A stretch of 64,000 nt of DNA from Oleiagrimonas sp963817755. GTDB lineage: Bacteria > Pseudomonadota > Gammaproteobacteria > Xanthomonadales > Rhodanobacteraceae. Shown here piece by piece: positions 1 through 8,654 of the stretch. The notes below the pieces were generated by a model, which was not told the origin of the DNA, did not search any database, and was given only the letters and a program-made list of their open reading frames with translations. The stretch covers positions 930,001 through 994,000 of the forward strand of contig CAWFPB010000003.1 of assembly GCA_963817755.1 (NCBI GenBank), in the 5' to 3' direction. Position 1 is the stretch's first letter. Every line of letters starts with the position of its first letter. The position numbers and the translations under genes were made by a program.

Positions 1-105
1 CGTGATCCCCTCCTCGCGCAGGGTCGCCACCAGGCGGTCGCGGGCACGCGGTGAGGTCAGGCCCTCGCCGCGCAGGACTTCGGCGGGAAGCGCATGGGTC
101 TTCAT
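1..105 (-). CDS. pcm: Protein-L-isoaspartate O-methyltransferase, N-terminal part only
   Basis: Repairs isoaspartyl residues in ageing proteins by methylating them with S-adenosylmethionine in the cytoplasm. Only the first 35 codons are inside the window. They contain the segment LTSPRARDRLVATLREEGI, typical of Pcm amino termini. The ATG overlaps the stop codon of surE by four bases (ATGA), so the two are translationally coupled. The surE-pcm pairing is widely conserved in proteobacteria, and this context carries most of the weight because the catalytic domain lies outside the window. Confidence 0.85.
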   Translation of the reverse strand, partial: MKTHALPAEVLRGEGLTSPRARDRLVATLREEGIT

Positions 106-884
106 GCCGCATCCTCGTCGCGCAGGGCCTCGCTCATGTCGCTGACCCAGGTGCTGACTTTCTCCAGTGCCTGGTAGCGGGTCAGGTCGGTATGGATCGG
201 CGTGACCGAGATGTAGCCGCGGCTGACCGCGTTGAAGTCGGTCCCGGGGCTGTCGTCGTCGACGGCACCGGCCGGCCCGATCCACCAGATCGGCTTGCCG
301 CGCGGATCGCGCTGCTCGATGCACGGCGAGGATGGGTGCCGCTTGCCCAGGCGCGTGACCTCGAAGCCGCGAATCTCCGACCACGGGCGATCGGGCACGT
401 TGACGTTGAGGATGGTGTCGGCCGGCAGCGGATCCTTGAGCAGGTGCTGCATCAGCACCAGCACCGCGCGTGCGGCGGTGGCGTAGTGCTCGCCGCGATG
501 CTCGCGGCTGACCAGCGAGACCGCAATCGCCGGCAGGCCCAGGAAGCGCCCTTCCATGGCCGCCGAGACCGTGCCCGAGTAGATCACGTCGTCGCCCAGG
601 TTGGCTGAGTTGTTGATGCCCGACACCACGATGTCGGGCTGCTTGTCCAGCAGGCCGGACACCGCCAGGTGCACGCAATCGGTGGGCGTGCCGGCCACGC
701 GATGGTAGCCGTTGTCCATTCGGCTGACCCGGATCGGCCGATCCAGGGTCAACGAGTTGCTGGCGCCGGAACGGTCGCGATCGGGCGCGACCACGGTCAC
801 CTCGCCGATATCGGAAAGCCGTTCGGCCAGGACATGGATACCCGGCGCGTCCACGCCGTCGTCATTGCTTACGAGAACTCGCAT
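102..884 (-). CDS. surE: 5'/3'-nucleotidase SurE
   Basis: Cytoplasmic metal-dependent phosphatase acting on nucleoside monophosphates, classically a stationary-phase survival protein. The 260-aa product opens with MRVLVSNDDG, placing the metal-binding pair at Asp8 and Asp9. Ser39 lies in the SGASNS loop, and an Asn-containing GINNSANLGDD loop near residue 92 completes the SurE metal site. The reading frame runs further upstream to 1244, but that extension is arginine-rich and antisense to the Smr gene, so the start at 884 is preferred. It overlaps pcm by 4 bp. Confidence 0.96.
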   Translation of the reverse strand: MRVLVSNDDGVDAPGIHVLAERLSDIGEVTVVAPDRDRSGASNSLTLDRPIRVSRMDNGYHRVAGTPTDCVHLAVSGLLDKQPDIVVSGINNSANLGDDVIYSGTVSAAMEGRFLGLPAIAVSLVSREHRGEHYATAARAVLVLMQHLLKDPLPADTILNVNVPDRPWSEIRGFEVTRLGKRHPSSPCIEQRDPRGKPIWWIGPAGAVDDDSPGTDFNAVSRGYISVTPIHTDLTRYQALEKVSTWVSDMSEALRDEDAA

Positions 885-1000
885 CTGGGACCATCTTGAA
901 GCGGTTGCACCGGCACCCAGTGGCACCGGCATGGGGCACTTCATTCTAGCCGATTCGGTGCCCCCCTGCCCCGCTGCGACCGGCGGGGTAGGATAGTCGC

Positions 1001-1543
1001 ATGAGCCGCCGCCCACCGCCCCATCCGAACGAGGAGGATATCGCCCTGTTCCGCGAGGCGGTGGGTCAGGTGCGACGCATCGAACGCTCGGGGCCGGCCG
1101 CACAGAAACCCAAGCCCCGGCCCCGTGCACACATGCGCGAGGCCGACGAAGCCGCCGTCGCCGGCGACCTGCTGCGGGGCGAGTACGATCCGGCGGTGAT
1201 CGAGATCGGCGAGGAACTGGCCTACCTGCGCGAGGGCCATTCACCCAAGCTGCTGCGCCGGCTCAAGCGCGGCCAGTTCAGCGTCCAGGGCGAGATCGAC
1301 CTGCACCACATGAATGCCGAGGCCGCCCGCGACTGCATCCTCGAACTGCTCGAGGAGGCCCACGCCGAGGGCTGGCGCTGCGTGCGCATCGTGCACGGCA
1401 AGGGATTGCGCTCGCGTCCCGGCGGCCCGGTCCTGAAGGGCCTGACCGACCGCATCCTGCGCCGGCGCAGCGACGTACTGGCCTTTGCCTCGGCCCGCCC
1501 CGCCCAGGGAGGCACCGGCGCAGTGGTCGTGCTGCTGCGCTGA
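1001..1543 (+). CDS. Smr-domain (MutS2 C-terminal-like) protein
   Basis: A 180-aa protein with a C-terminal Smr domain (about residues 95-180) showing the two family signatures: a DLHHM motif (DLHGM-like) near residue 100 and VHGKG near residue 131. Smr domains bind branched or nicked nucleic acids and several have endonuclease activity. The N-terminal 90 residues are charged and resemble the linker of stand-alone SmrA/YdaL-type proteins. It is divergent from surE across a 116-bp gap. The substrate cannot be told from sequence. Confidence 0.9.
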   Translation: MSRRPPPHPNEEDIALFREAVGQVRRIERSGPAAQKPKPRPRAHMREADEAAVAGDLLRGEYDPAVIEIGEELAYLREGHSPKLLRRLKRGQFSVQGEIDLHHMNAEAARDCILELLEEAHAEGWRCVRIVHGKGLRSRPGGPVLKGLTDRILRRRSDVLAFASARPAQGGTGAVVVLLR

Positions 1544-1674
1544 CCCCGCCATCCGCTCGTCGTCCGCAGGAAAAATATGTCAGTCCCGCGGACCTTTCTT
1601 GACCGGCATCAAATCGTGCCGCGCATACATGCGTCACCCTGACCGCACCCAATCGTGGCCGTGGGAGACCTGCC

Positions 1675-2124
1675 ATGCGTATCGCTGACATCTGCACCCA
1701 TAGAGTCATTCATGTCGATCCCGACCTTTCGGTCCGGGATGCCGCCAAGCTCATGCGCAAGAAGCACGTCGGTACCCTGATGGTGGTCGAACAGCCCGAC
1801 GGCGAACGGATTCCCGTGGGCATCGTCAGCGACCGCGACATCGTGGTGTCGGTGATCGCTTCCGAGGTCGACCCCGACACACTGACCGTCGGCGACATCA
1901 TGACGCGGCAACTGGCGACCTGTGCCGCCAGCCAGGAACTGTTCGATGCGGTGCAGACCATGCGCTCGCGCGGCGTGCGCAGGTTGCCGGTGCTCAATCG
2001 GCATGGCGGACTGTGCGGCATGCTGTCGGCCGACGACATCATCGCCGCGATGGGCACGCATCTCGGCGAACTGGCCCACGCCCTTTCCCACGGCCAGGTG
2101 CGCGAAATGGAAGTGCGCACCTGA
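1675..2124 (+). CDS. Tandem CBS-domain protein
   Basis: A 149-aa protein made almost entirely of two CBS domains (about residues 8-60 and 75-130). Such stand-alone pairs fold into a disc that senses adenosine nucleotides or related ligands. Diagnostic segments are GIVSDRDIVV near residue 47 and RRLPVLNRHG followed by GMLSADDII near residue 110. A GGGAG Shine-Dalgarno sequence sits ahead of the ATG. There is no fused catalytic domain and the neighbours do not reveal a partner. Confidence 0.88.
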   Translation: MRIADICTHRVIHVDPDLSVRDAAKLMRKKHVGTLMVVEQPDGERIPVGIVSDRDIVVSVIASEVDPDTLTVGDIMTRQLATCAASQELFDAVQTMRSRGVRRLPVLNRHGGLCGMLSADDIIAAMGTHLGELAHALSHGQVREMEVRT

Positions 2125-2232
2125 CGTCATGTCCATGCATGAGGAGCTGGCGATTCGGCACGACCGGCTCCACCGGAACGAACACGGGTCGCATCCGGAA
2201 TGGCCCGATCCACGAACGGTCTTCGCACGCGG

Positions 2233-2988
2233 TCAGAAGAATTCGTATTCCAGCTGGAAGCGCACGGTCAGGTCCGGAGCGCTGGCACTGACACCGGCCA
2301 GCAGCGAGGCGTTGTAGACGAACTTCCGGCCGCCGCCGAGGGAGGCCTCCCCGAACAGGGCCGGCCCGGCGCGCATCGCCTCGCTGTGCAGCCGGTCGGC
2401 ATGGCCCAGGCCACCGAAGGCCTGGATTCCCGGTTGCAGGTAGCGGTTGCGGCCGCGCCAGCGCCACTGCGCGGCATAGCTGACCTCGGTGTGGCGAACG
2501 GCCTCGCCCGGGCCACGCGTGTCGATGCGCCGGCCCAACAGCACGTTGAGGTTGAACTGCGAGCGTCCGACCTCCTTCTGCAGCATCGGGCCGATCTTCA
2601 TTTCGTGCTCGCCCTCGATCCGGTTGTATTCGTATTCGGTGAGGATGCCGGCATCGAGCCAATAGCGACCGTGTTCGGTGAGCTGGATGATGTTCTCCCA
2701 TTCAAGCTCCTCGACGCGGGCGGCCCGTCCCGGAGTCCGCGTGTACTCGGCCGCGAATTCGGTGAACCAGCGCGGCGCCAGGCCGTAGCCGACGGCCAGC
2801 TTGGTCGCCTGTTCGCCGTCCGCCAGCTGCGCCCAGTCCTGGCTGCCGCCGCGCAGTTCCAGTTCCCATTCCCGGTAGTCGACGATGGGCGAGTAGACCG
2901 TCAGCGCGGGACCGGCATGGGCACGGGCGGACCAAAGGCCGGCGAAAAGGGTAAGCGCCAGGGCGGCAAGAATCTGCGAACGATGCAT
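2233..2988 (-). CDS. Secreted protein of the FTR1 iron-uptake operon, function unknown
   Basis: A 251-aa protein with a signal peptide (hydrophobic core LAALALTLFAGLW, cleavage near AHAG). The mature part has alternating aromatic/hydrophobic stretches (YREWELELRGG, YEYNRIEGEHEMKIGP) and ends in YEFF. A terminal aromatic plus beta-rich composition suggests an outer-membrane or periplasmic beta-barrel-like protein. It is the last gene of a three-gene unit with the FTR1 permease and a cupredoxin, so a role in periplasmic iron handling is inferred. I recognise no characterised family. An ATG 24 bp upstream is possible; neither start has a strong ribosome binding site. Confidence 0.72.
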   Translation of the reverse strand: MHRSQILAALALTLFAGLWSARAHAGPALTVYSPIVDYREWELELRGGSQDWAQLADGEQATKLAVGYGLAPRWFTEFAAEYTRTPGRAARVEELEWENIIQLTEHGRYWLDAGILTEYEYNRIEGEHEMKIGPMLQKEVGRSQFNLNVLLGRRIDTRGPGEAVRHTEVSYAAQWRWRGRNRYLQPGIQAFGGLGHADRLHSEAMRAGPALFGEASLGGGRKFVYNASLLAGVSASAPDLTVRFQLEYEFF

Positions 2989-3065
2989 GAGGAAAGTCCA
3001 TCCGTGTTGCATGCGGCCCGCGACGGGCCGCTGGTGAAGGAAATCGGGGAAAGGGGAAGGTCTGC

Positions 3066-3875
3066 TCAGGCCGGCTGCATGTGACGCCGGGCCACCAGCC
3101 GTGCGGACAGCGACAGCACGACCACGGTGGCGACGTAGAACGCCAGCATCATCGCGGTGGGTCGCGCCTGATAGCCGACCAGCACATGCAGGGTCTGACC
3201 CAGCAGCGAGCCGTCGCTGAGCAGCCCGGAGCTGTCCCACAACACGCCACTGCCGGTGCCGAGCAGGTCGGCCTGTGCCAGGTAACGCGCGGCGCTGGCG
3301 GCCAGCCCCGCGGCCAGCAGGATCAACAGGCCGTTGGTCAGGCCGAAGAATCGCCGGAGCGGAATGCGCAGCAGGCCGGCGTACAGCGTGATGCCCAGCA
3401 TGGATCCGCCGACCAGCCCCAGCAGCAGGCCCGCCACCAGGCCATGTGCGCCGCCGGCGACCATGCCGTACAGGAACAGCGCCACTTCCGAGCCTTCGCG
3501 CAGCACGGCCAGCGCCACCACCACGGCCAGCAGGTACAAGGGACTGGCGCCGGTGTGCACGGCATGCCCGACGGCACGCATGCGCTGCGCCAGGTCGCGT
3601 CCGTGCACGGACATCCATGCGACATGCCAGCCGATCATCAGCACGGCCGCCAGCAGCACGCCGGCGTTGAACAGTTCCTGGCCGCTGCCGGAAAACGCAC
3701 CGGCGATCGCCCCGGCGGCCCAGGCCACCCCCAACGCGCCGACCAGGCCCGCGGCCATGCCAGCCAGGAGCCATCGGCCGCGTCCGGCCACGCCGCGCGT
3801 GGCGGCACCGACCACACCGATGATCAGGGCGGCCTCCAGCACCTCGCGGAAGACCAGCAAAGCTATCGCAAGCAT
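3066..3875 (-). CDS. FTR1-family high-affinity iron permease (EfeU-like)
   Basis: Inner-membrane permease that imports iron, by analogy with yeast Ftr1p and bacterial EfeU. The 269-aa protein has about seven hydrophobic segments and both REXXE iron-exchange motifs: REVLE at residues 10-14 and REGSE at 126-130. A cupredoxin-like gene lies 4 bp upstream and a secreted protein downstream, replacing the EfeO/EfeB partners of E. coli. A Fur-box-like sequence ahead of the operon fits control by iron. Confidence 0.93.
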   Translation of the reverse strand: MLAIALLVFREVLEAALIIGVVGAATRGVAGRGRWLLAGMAAGLVGALGVAWAAGAIAGAFSGSGQELFNAGVLLAAVLMIGWHVAWMSVHGRDLAQRMRAVGHAVHTGASPLYLLAVVVALAVLREGSEVALFLYGMVAGGAHGLVAGLLLGLVGGSMLGITLYAGLLRIPLRRFFGLTNGLLILLAAGLAASAARYLAQADLLGTGSGVLWDSSGLLSDGSLLGQTLHVLVGYQARPTAMMLAFYVATVVVLSLSARLVARRHMQPA

Positions 3876-3879
3876 GGCG

Positions 3880-4224
3880 TCAGTCCTCTACCACCAGCAC
3901 GCCCTGCGCGCTGTCGGCGTGGAACTCGCCGAAGAAGCGATATCGACCGGCCTCGAGCGGCCCGACATAGATGCGCGCACTCCGGCCACCCATGATCACC
4001 TTCTCGCGGTTGAACTCGTTGCTCTCGAATTCCTCCGGCGTGGCGTCACGGTTGTGCACCACCAGGACCACCTTGCGGCCGGCCGGGATCGTGACCGTCG
4101 CCGGCTCGAAACGGTGGTTGCGGATGCTCAACTCGATGGTCGGAAGATCGGCGGCGGCGGCGGACGCCGCCAGCCCCAGGAAGAGCAGGAACATGAGGCT
4201 TGCGATACGGAAGAAACGGGCCAT
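3880..4224 (-). CDS. Periplasmic cupredoxin-like protein
   Basis: A 114-aa secreted protein with an N-terminal signal peptide (residues 1-25, ending ASAAAA) and a single cupredoxin-fold domain. The segment NHRFEPATVTIPAGRKVVLV is typical of EfeO-type cupredoxin domains that accompany FTR1 permeases. The classical His-Cys-His-Met copper set is not evident: there is no cysteine in the mature part, so it may bind iron or a different copper site. It is the first gene of the operon, 4 bp before the permease, and lies directly behind the Fur-like site. Confidence 0.85.
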   Translation of the reverse strand: MARFFRIASLMFLLFLGLAASAAAADLPTIELSIRNHRFEPATVTIPAGRKVVLVVHNRDATPEEFESNEFNREKVIMGGRSARIYVGPLEAGRYRFFGEFHADSAQGVLVVED

Positions 4225-4249
4225 GGGTGCAATCCATTAAAATCGTATC

Positions 4250-4268
4250 GCAAATGATAACGATTCCC
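4250..4268 (-). promoter_or_regulatory. Candidate Fur box
   Basis: The 19-bp sequence GCAAATGATAACGATTCCC matches 13 positions of the Fur consensus GATAATGATAATCATTATC by eye. It lies 26 bp upstream of the cupredoxin start codon, in an AT-rich stretch unlike its surroundings. Iron-dependent repression of the three-gene iron-uptake unit is the natural reading. Confidence 0.6.
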
Positions 4269-4383
4269 GTTTGTAAATCAAGTGCAGCCGAACTTCGCCA
4301 TTGCTCCAAGTGAATGGCCCAGCAGATACAGTGCGTTATGGAAGGTTCCAGGAAAGGCATCACACCTGCCTGCACACGCAGGA

Positions 4384-5418
4384 TCAGGCGTGATGGGCCA
4401 GTTCCCGGGCCACGACGGTGGCGTAACAGCCGGCGGGCAAGGCAAACGCCAGTTCCAGCAGATCGCCCGTGTCCCAGCGCCAGGTCAACTGCTGTGGCAG
4501 CAGGCGCAACGGGCGGCGTTCCTGGTCCATGCCGGCCTCGACCAGACCGGCCACCAGCTCCGGCATGGCATCGGCCACGGCACGCTCGCGTTCCCCGGCC
4601 TCGTCCCGGGCCGGCGTCTCCCCCCTGCCCCACAACGGTCCGGAAGGATGGATGTCGCCACGGGCCAGGCGATCGCGCAGTTTTTCGTCGAAAGGCTCGG
4701 GACCGAACCAGGAACGGGATCCGGCAAGCGACCAGATCTCGCCCTCCAGTGGCGTGTCCCAGCAGCCGTCCTCGACCCTTCCGGCCAGCACGGTATTGAA
4801 CAGGTGCGAACGCGCCGCCGAGAGCAGCATCGAACGCGTGCGCTTGTCCACGCGCTTGCCGGCGAACATGGCGCGCGCCCGTTCGACATTGGCGCCGCCG
4901 CGACCGAAGCGCTGGGCCCCGAAGTAATTGGGCACGCCGCGATCGCGCATGGCACCCAGCACCCGTTCGGCCGACTCCCGGTCGCCCTGCACGTCGCGCA
5001 ACGTCAGAATGAAGCGGTTGCCAGCCAAGGCCCCACGCTTGAGCTTTCGCCGGTGCCGCGTCGCCGACAGGATACGCACACCCTCGTGCGGCAATGCCGC
5101 CCAATCCGGCTCGGCACGGCCGGCCAGGTGCACCGAGAACGCCTGCCGGGTGACCGCATGGCGGTCCTTGAGTCCGGCAAAGCCGATGCCGACCGGAGAA
5201 ATGTCGACGAAACGGGCCAGCTCGCGTGCCACCCATTGCGTCTCGTGGCCGCGTTTCTCCACCTGCAGCAGCACGTGCTCGCCCTCGCCGTCGGCGGCAT
5301 AACCGAGAATCTCCTCGACCACGAAATCCTCGGACCGGGCACGCAGGCGCGCGGTCAGCGGCGGATCGCCATGGGCGAATGGAAGTTCGGTAACGGACAC
5401 GGATTTCGGTTCAGTCAT
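4384..5418 (-). CDS. truD: tRNA pseudouridine(13) synthase TruD
   Basis: Converts uridine 13 of tRNA-Glu to pseudouridine. The 344-aa protein is the usual size and carries the TruD signature GIGFAGLKDRHAVTRQ, placing the catalytic aspartate at residue 85. NYFGAQRFGRGGANV (about residue 170) begins the TruD-specific insertion domain. It lies between the iron operon and mgtE, close to ispF, as in other Xanthomonadales where truD follows ispDF. Confidence 0.96.
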   Translation of the reverse strand: MTEPKSVSVTELPFAHGDPPLTARLRARSEDFVVEEILGYAADGEGEHVLLQVEKRGHETQWVARELARFVDISPVGIGFAGLKDRHAVTRQAFSVHLAGRAEPDWAALPHEGVRILSATRHRRKLKRGALAGNRFILTLRDVQGDRESAERVLGAMRDRGVPNYFGAQRFGRGGANVERARAMFAGKRVDKRTRSMLLSAARSHLFNTVLAGRVEDGCWDTPLEGEIWSLAGSRSWFGPEPFDEKLRDRLARGDIHPSGPLWGRGETPARDEAGERERAVADAMPELVAGLVEAGMDQERRPLRLLPQQLTWRWDTGDLLELAFALPAGCYATVVARELAHHA

Positions 5419-5488
5419 GGGTCGTAGGAAACATGCTCAGATGCAGCGCCTGCCGATCCGGCGGATCGGCCACACGCGCTCGCCCGTC

Positions 5489-6937
5489 TCAGTGCAGCAG
5501 GAACACCGAAGCCAGGCCAAGGAAGATGAAGAAGCCGCCACTGTCGGTCATGAACACCAGGAAGATGTTCGAACCCAGGGCCGGATCGCGACCCAGGCGC
5601 AGCATCAGCATCGGGATACCCACGCCCATCGCTGCAGCCAGCATCTGCTCGAGCACCATGGCCACGGTCATGACGACACCGAGCGAAACATTGTGATACA
5701 TCAAGCCCACCACGATGCCGATGACCCCGCCCCATATCAGGCCGTTGAAGAAGGCCACGCCCAGTTCCTTGCGCCACAGGCGCCAAATCGCGTTCAGGCC
5801 CACCTGGTCGGTGGCGATGGCGCGCACGATCTTGATGATGGTCTGGTTGCCGGAACTGCCGCCGATGCTGGCGACGATCGGCATCAGCGTGGCCAGCACC
5901 ACCAGCTTCTCGATCGAGCCCTGGAACAGCCCGATCACGCGCGAGGCCAGGAACGCGGTGACCAGGTTGATGGCCAGCCACGACCAGCGGTTGCGCACCG
6001 AGGCCCACACCGTGGCGAAGATATCCTCTTCCTGGCGCAGGCCGGCACGGCCCAGCGCCTCGGACTCGCTCTCCTCGCGGATGCGGTCGACCATCACGTC
6101 GATGGTCAGTCGGCCGATCAGGCGGCCCTCGGTGTCGACCACCGGAGCGGAAATGAGGTCGTAGCGCTCGAAGGCCTGCGCCGCGTCGTCGGCATCGTCG
6201 GTGGGCAGGAAGGTGTCCACGTCGCGCGCCATCACCTCGCCGACCGTCTTGTCGGGCGCATTGACCACCAGCCACTTCAACGGCAGCACGCCGGTCAGCA
6301 CGCTGTCCTGGTTGAGCACGAACAGCTTGTCGGTCTGCTCGGGCAGCTCGTCGAAACGGCGCAGGTAGCGCAGCACCACTTCCAGGGTCACGTCCTCGCG
6401 GATGGTGACCATCTCGAAGTCCATGACCGCGCCAACCTGGTCCTCGCCGTAGGACAGCGCCGACTGCACCTGCTCGCGCTGCTGCGGGTCGAGGCTGGCC
6501 ATCAGCTCGGGCAGCACCTCGGGCGGGAGGTCCTCGACCAGGTCGGCCAGTTCGTCCGAGTCCAGCGGTTCGATGGCGGCGAGGATCTCGCCCTCGTCCA
6601 TGTCCGCGATCAGCGATTCGCGCACCGCGTCGGACACTTCCAGCAGGATGTCGCCGTCGCGGTCGGACTTGACCATCTGCCAGACGACCAGTCGGTCCTC
6701 CAGCGGCAGGGCTTCCAGGATGTAGGCGATGTCGGCCGGGTGCAGGCCGTCCAGGCTCTTCTGAAGTTCGTTGCGGACCTGTCGCTGCAGCAGGCTCTCG
6801 ACCCGCTGCTGGTGCCCGCCGCTGTCATGCCGGCGCAGCAGGTCCTCGGCATCGCGCCGACGCTGCAGCAGGTCATGAATCTGCGCGAGCTGCTCCTGCA
6901 GGGTGCTCTGCGACTTGCGGTTTTCGACTTCGCTCAT
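5489..6937 (-). CDS. mgtE: Magnesium transporter MgtE
   Basis: Inner-membrane Mg2+ channel gated by intracellular magnesium. The 482-aa protein has the full MgtE layout: acidic N domain with tandem helices (about residues 35-155, LHPADIAYILEALP and SDELADLVEDLP), two CBS domains (about 160-280), a plug helix, and a C-terminal five-helix membrane domain with the pore signature SIGGSSGNQ near residue 360. Length is normal for the family. No obvious Mg2+ riboswitch was recognised in the 200-bp leader. Confidence 0.95.
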   Translation of the reverse strand: MSEVENRKSQSTLQEQLAQIHDLLQRRRDAEDLLRRHDSGGHQQRVESLLQRQVRNELQKSLDGLHPADIAYILEALPLEDRLVVWQMVKSDRDGDILLEVSDAVRESLIADMDEGEILAAIEPLDSDELADLVEDLPPEVLPELMASLDPQQREQVQSALSYGEDQVGAVMDFEMVTIREDVTLEVVLRYLRRFDELPEQTDKLFVLNQDSVLTGVLPLKWLVVNAPDKTVGEVMARDVDTFLPTDDADDAAQAFERYDLISAPVVDTEGRLIGRLTIDVMVDRIREESESEALGRAGLRQEEDIFATVWASVRNRWSWLAINLVTAFLASRVIGLFQGSIEKLVVLATLMPIVASIGGSSGNQTIIKIVRAIATDQVGLNAIWRLWRKELGVAFFNGLIWGGVIGIVVGLMYHNVSLGVVMTVAMVLEQMLAAAMGVGIPMLMLRLGRDPALGSNIFLVFMTDSGGFFIFLGLASVFLLH

Positions 6938-7105
6938 GACACGCTCCGTCCCCGACGACGGGAGCGCGTCATCGGAGTTACCGGGTCAAGGTGAACGTTA
7001 CGTTCAAACTGGGAGGTTGACTGGGTACGTCCATAACTGAAAATTCCGACGAGATGCCGGTTCGTGCGTGCATGATACCAGCAGGCACCGCGCAACGGCA
7101 CGAGC

Positions 7106-7127
7106 GCCCGGGCCTGTCGCCCCGGGC
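7106..7127. terminator. GC-rich hairpin between ispF and mgtE
   Basis: A perfect 7-bp stem GCCCGGG/CCCGGGC with an 8-nt loop lies 17 nt beyond the ispF stop codon. On the plus strand it is followed by TTTC; on the minus strand, the direction of ispF, no T-tract follows. It could be a weak intrinsic terminator or simply a hairpin. Confidence 0.35.
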
Positions 7128-7143
7128 TTTCACGCAGTCGCAA

Positions 7144-7620
7144 CTAGGCCAGCGGCTCGAGCAGCGCCACGGCCATCGCCGCGATACCCTCGCCACGACC
7201 GGTCAGCCCGAGGCGCTCGGTGGTGGTGGCCTTGATGCTGATGCGGCCGGCATCCACGCCCAGGTCCTCGGCCAGGTGGGCGCGCATGGCGTCGGCATGC
7301 GCGCCGATCCTGGGTCGCTCGCAGACCACGGTGATGTCGGTGTTGCACAGGGCGTGTCCACACTCGATCAGCATGGCGGCCACCGCACGCAGGAAACGGC
7401 GGCTGTCGGCGCCCTTCCACTGCGGGTCCGAGGGCGGGAAGTGATGGCCGATGTCGCCCAGCGCAAGCGCACCGAGCAACGCATCGCACAAGGCATGGAT
7501 GACCACGTCGCCGTCCGAATGCGCAGCCACGCCCCGGTCGTGCGGGATACGAACCCCTCCCAGCATCAGATGGTCGCCCTCGGCGAACGCGTGTACGTCG
7601 AATCCCTGTCCAATGCGCAT
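7144..7620 (-). CDS. ispF: 2-C-methyl-D-erythritol 2,4-cyclodiphosphate synthase
   Basis: Fifth step of the MEP isoprenoid pathway: cyclises CDP-methylerythritol phosphate to MEcPP with release of CMP. The 158-aa protein has the family N-terminus GFDVHAF (metal ligands Asp8, His10), the AHSDGDVVIHAL motif containing the third metal histidine, and the GDIGHHFPP and KATTTERLG signatures. It follows ispD by 18 bp in the same transcription unit. Confidence 0.97.
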   Translation of the reverse strand: MRIGQGFDVHAFAEGDHLMLGGVRIPHDRGVAAHSDGDVVIHALCDALLGALALGDIGHHFPPSDPQWKGADSRRFLRAVAAMLIECGHALCNTDITVVCERPRIGAHADAMRAHLAEDLGVDAGRISIKATTTERLGLTGRGEGIAAMAVALLEPLA

Positions 7621-7638
7621 GCTCGTCTCCTCAACCGT

Positions 7639-8337
7639 TCACGACGTACGCGGCAGCAGGAACTCGGCCAGGGCCAGGTCCGCGCGCGTGGTGACCTTGA
7701 TGTTGTCCTCGGCGCCCTCGACCAGCAGGGGCGCGACCCCGGCAGCCTCCATGGCCATGGCCTCGTCGGTAACGGCGACACCCGCCTGCAGGGCACCCTG
7801 CAACGCACGGCTGAGCGCCTCGCGACGGAACATCTGCGGCGTGAATGCACGCCAGCGCGCCTCGCGCGGTTCGGTGCCCGCGCTGCAGCCGTGGACATCG
7901 GCGCGCTTGAGGGTGTCACGCAGGGGTGCGCCGAGCAGGCCGCCCTCGCCCTGGCCGGCACGCACGATGAGCCGTTCGATGTCCGCCGCGCGCACGCAGG
8001 GACGCGCCGCGTCATGCACCAGCACGAAATCGTGTCCGGCCACGCTGCCGGGCAGGGCCTGCAATCCGGCCAACACCGAATCGGAACGCTCGTCGCCACC
8101 GATGGCGGTATGCACCGGCGTGTCGTCGAGACGCTCGATGCCCGGCCATAGTGCATCGCCTTCGGCCAGCACCACCATCAGCCCGGCAATGCGCGGATGG
8201 GCGGCCAGGCGCTCGAGGGTGCGCACGATCAGCGGCTGCCCCGCCAGCGGCATGTACTGCTTGGGCATCTCGCTGCCGAAGCGTCGGCCGTGGCCGGCGG
8301 CGGGCACCACGCACCAGCAGCTGCGTTCACTGGCCAT
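7639..8337 (-). CDS. ispD: 2-C-methyl-D-erythritol 4-phosphate cytidylyltransferase
   Basis: Third step of the MEP pathway: transfers CMP from CTP to methylerythritol 4-phosphate. The 232-aa protein shows the nucleotidyltransferase start VVPAAGHGRRFG with the conserved Arg/Lys, a VHDAARPCV motif near residue 110, and TDEAMAMEAAG near residue 190. The start overlaps the end of ftsB by 11 bp, as is common in the ftsB-ispD pair. Confidence 0.96.
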   Translation of the reverse strand: MASERSCWCVVPAAGHGRRFGSEMPKQYMPLAGQPLIVRTLERLAAHPRIAGLMVVLAEGDALWPGIERLDDTPVHTAIGGDERSDSVLAGLQALPGSVAGHDFVLVHDAARPCVRAADIERLIVRAGQGEGGLLGAPLRDTLKRADVHGCSAGTEPREARWRAFTPQMFRREALSRALQGALQAGVAVTDEAMAMEAAGVAPLLVEGAEDNIKVTTRADLALAEFLLPRTS

Positions 8338-8632
8338 GACTGGATGAACTCGAGGAGGCCGGGCCGACCACCTGGTAGAAGGTCTCGCCCGGCTTGATCA
8401 GGCCCAGCTCGGACCGCGCCCGTGCCTCGACCGCCTGGCCGTTGTGCTTGAGATCCTTCACGTCCGCCTCCAGTGCCTGGTTGCGATGCTTGAGCTTGGC
8501 GTTCTCGGCGCGCAGCCGGGCGACGTTGGCGCGCAACGCATGGACTTCCCGCATGCCGTCCTGGCCGACCCACAGCTTCCACTGCAGGGTCAGCAGCAGG
8601 ACGATCAGCAGCAGTGCGATCCAGCGCAACAT
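8327..8632 (-). CDS. ftsB: Cell division protein FtsB
   Basis: Small bitopic divisome protein that bridges FtsL and FtsQ. The 101-aa product has a short cytoplasmic tip, one transmembrane helix (residues 3-16, IALLLIVLLLTLQW) and a periplasmic coiled coil (about 25-70) rich in Leu/Glu/Lys, ending in the GEIFYQ-like segment GETFYQVV. It lies 22 bp after eno, the normal eno-ftsB-ispD order. Confidence 0.94.
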   Translation of the reverse strand: MLRWIALLLIVLLLTLQWKLWVGQDGMREVHALRANVARLRAENAKLKHRNQALEADVKDLKHNGQAVEARARSELGLIKPGETFYQVVGPASSSSSSHGQ

Positions 8633-8654
8633 GGCCGTGGCGCGCCCTCCCGCA

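Noticed and set aside
102..1244. N-terminal extension of SurE by 120 residues
   Set aside because: Antisense to the Smr gene and without similarity; SurE starts at 884 with MRVLVSNDDG.
5417..6994. Long plus-strand frame rich in His, Gln and Arg
   Set aside because: Shadow of mgtE; no signal, domain or ribosome site.
6938..7143. A magnesium riboswitch in the mgtE leader
   Set aside because: The leader is about 200 nt but I could not recognise conserved M-box elements; not reported as a feature.
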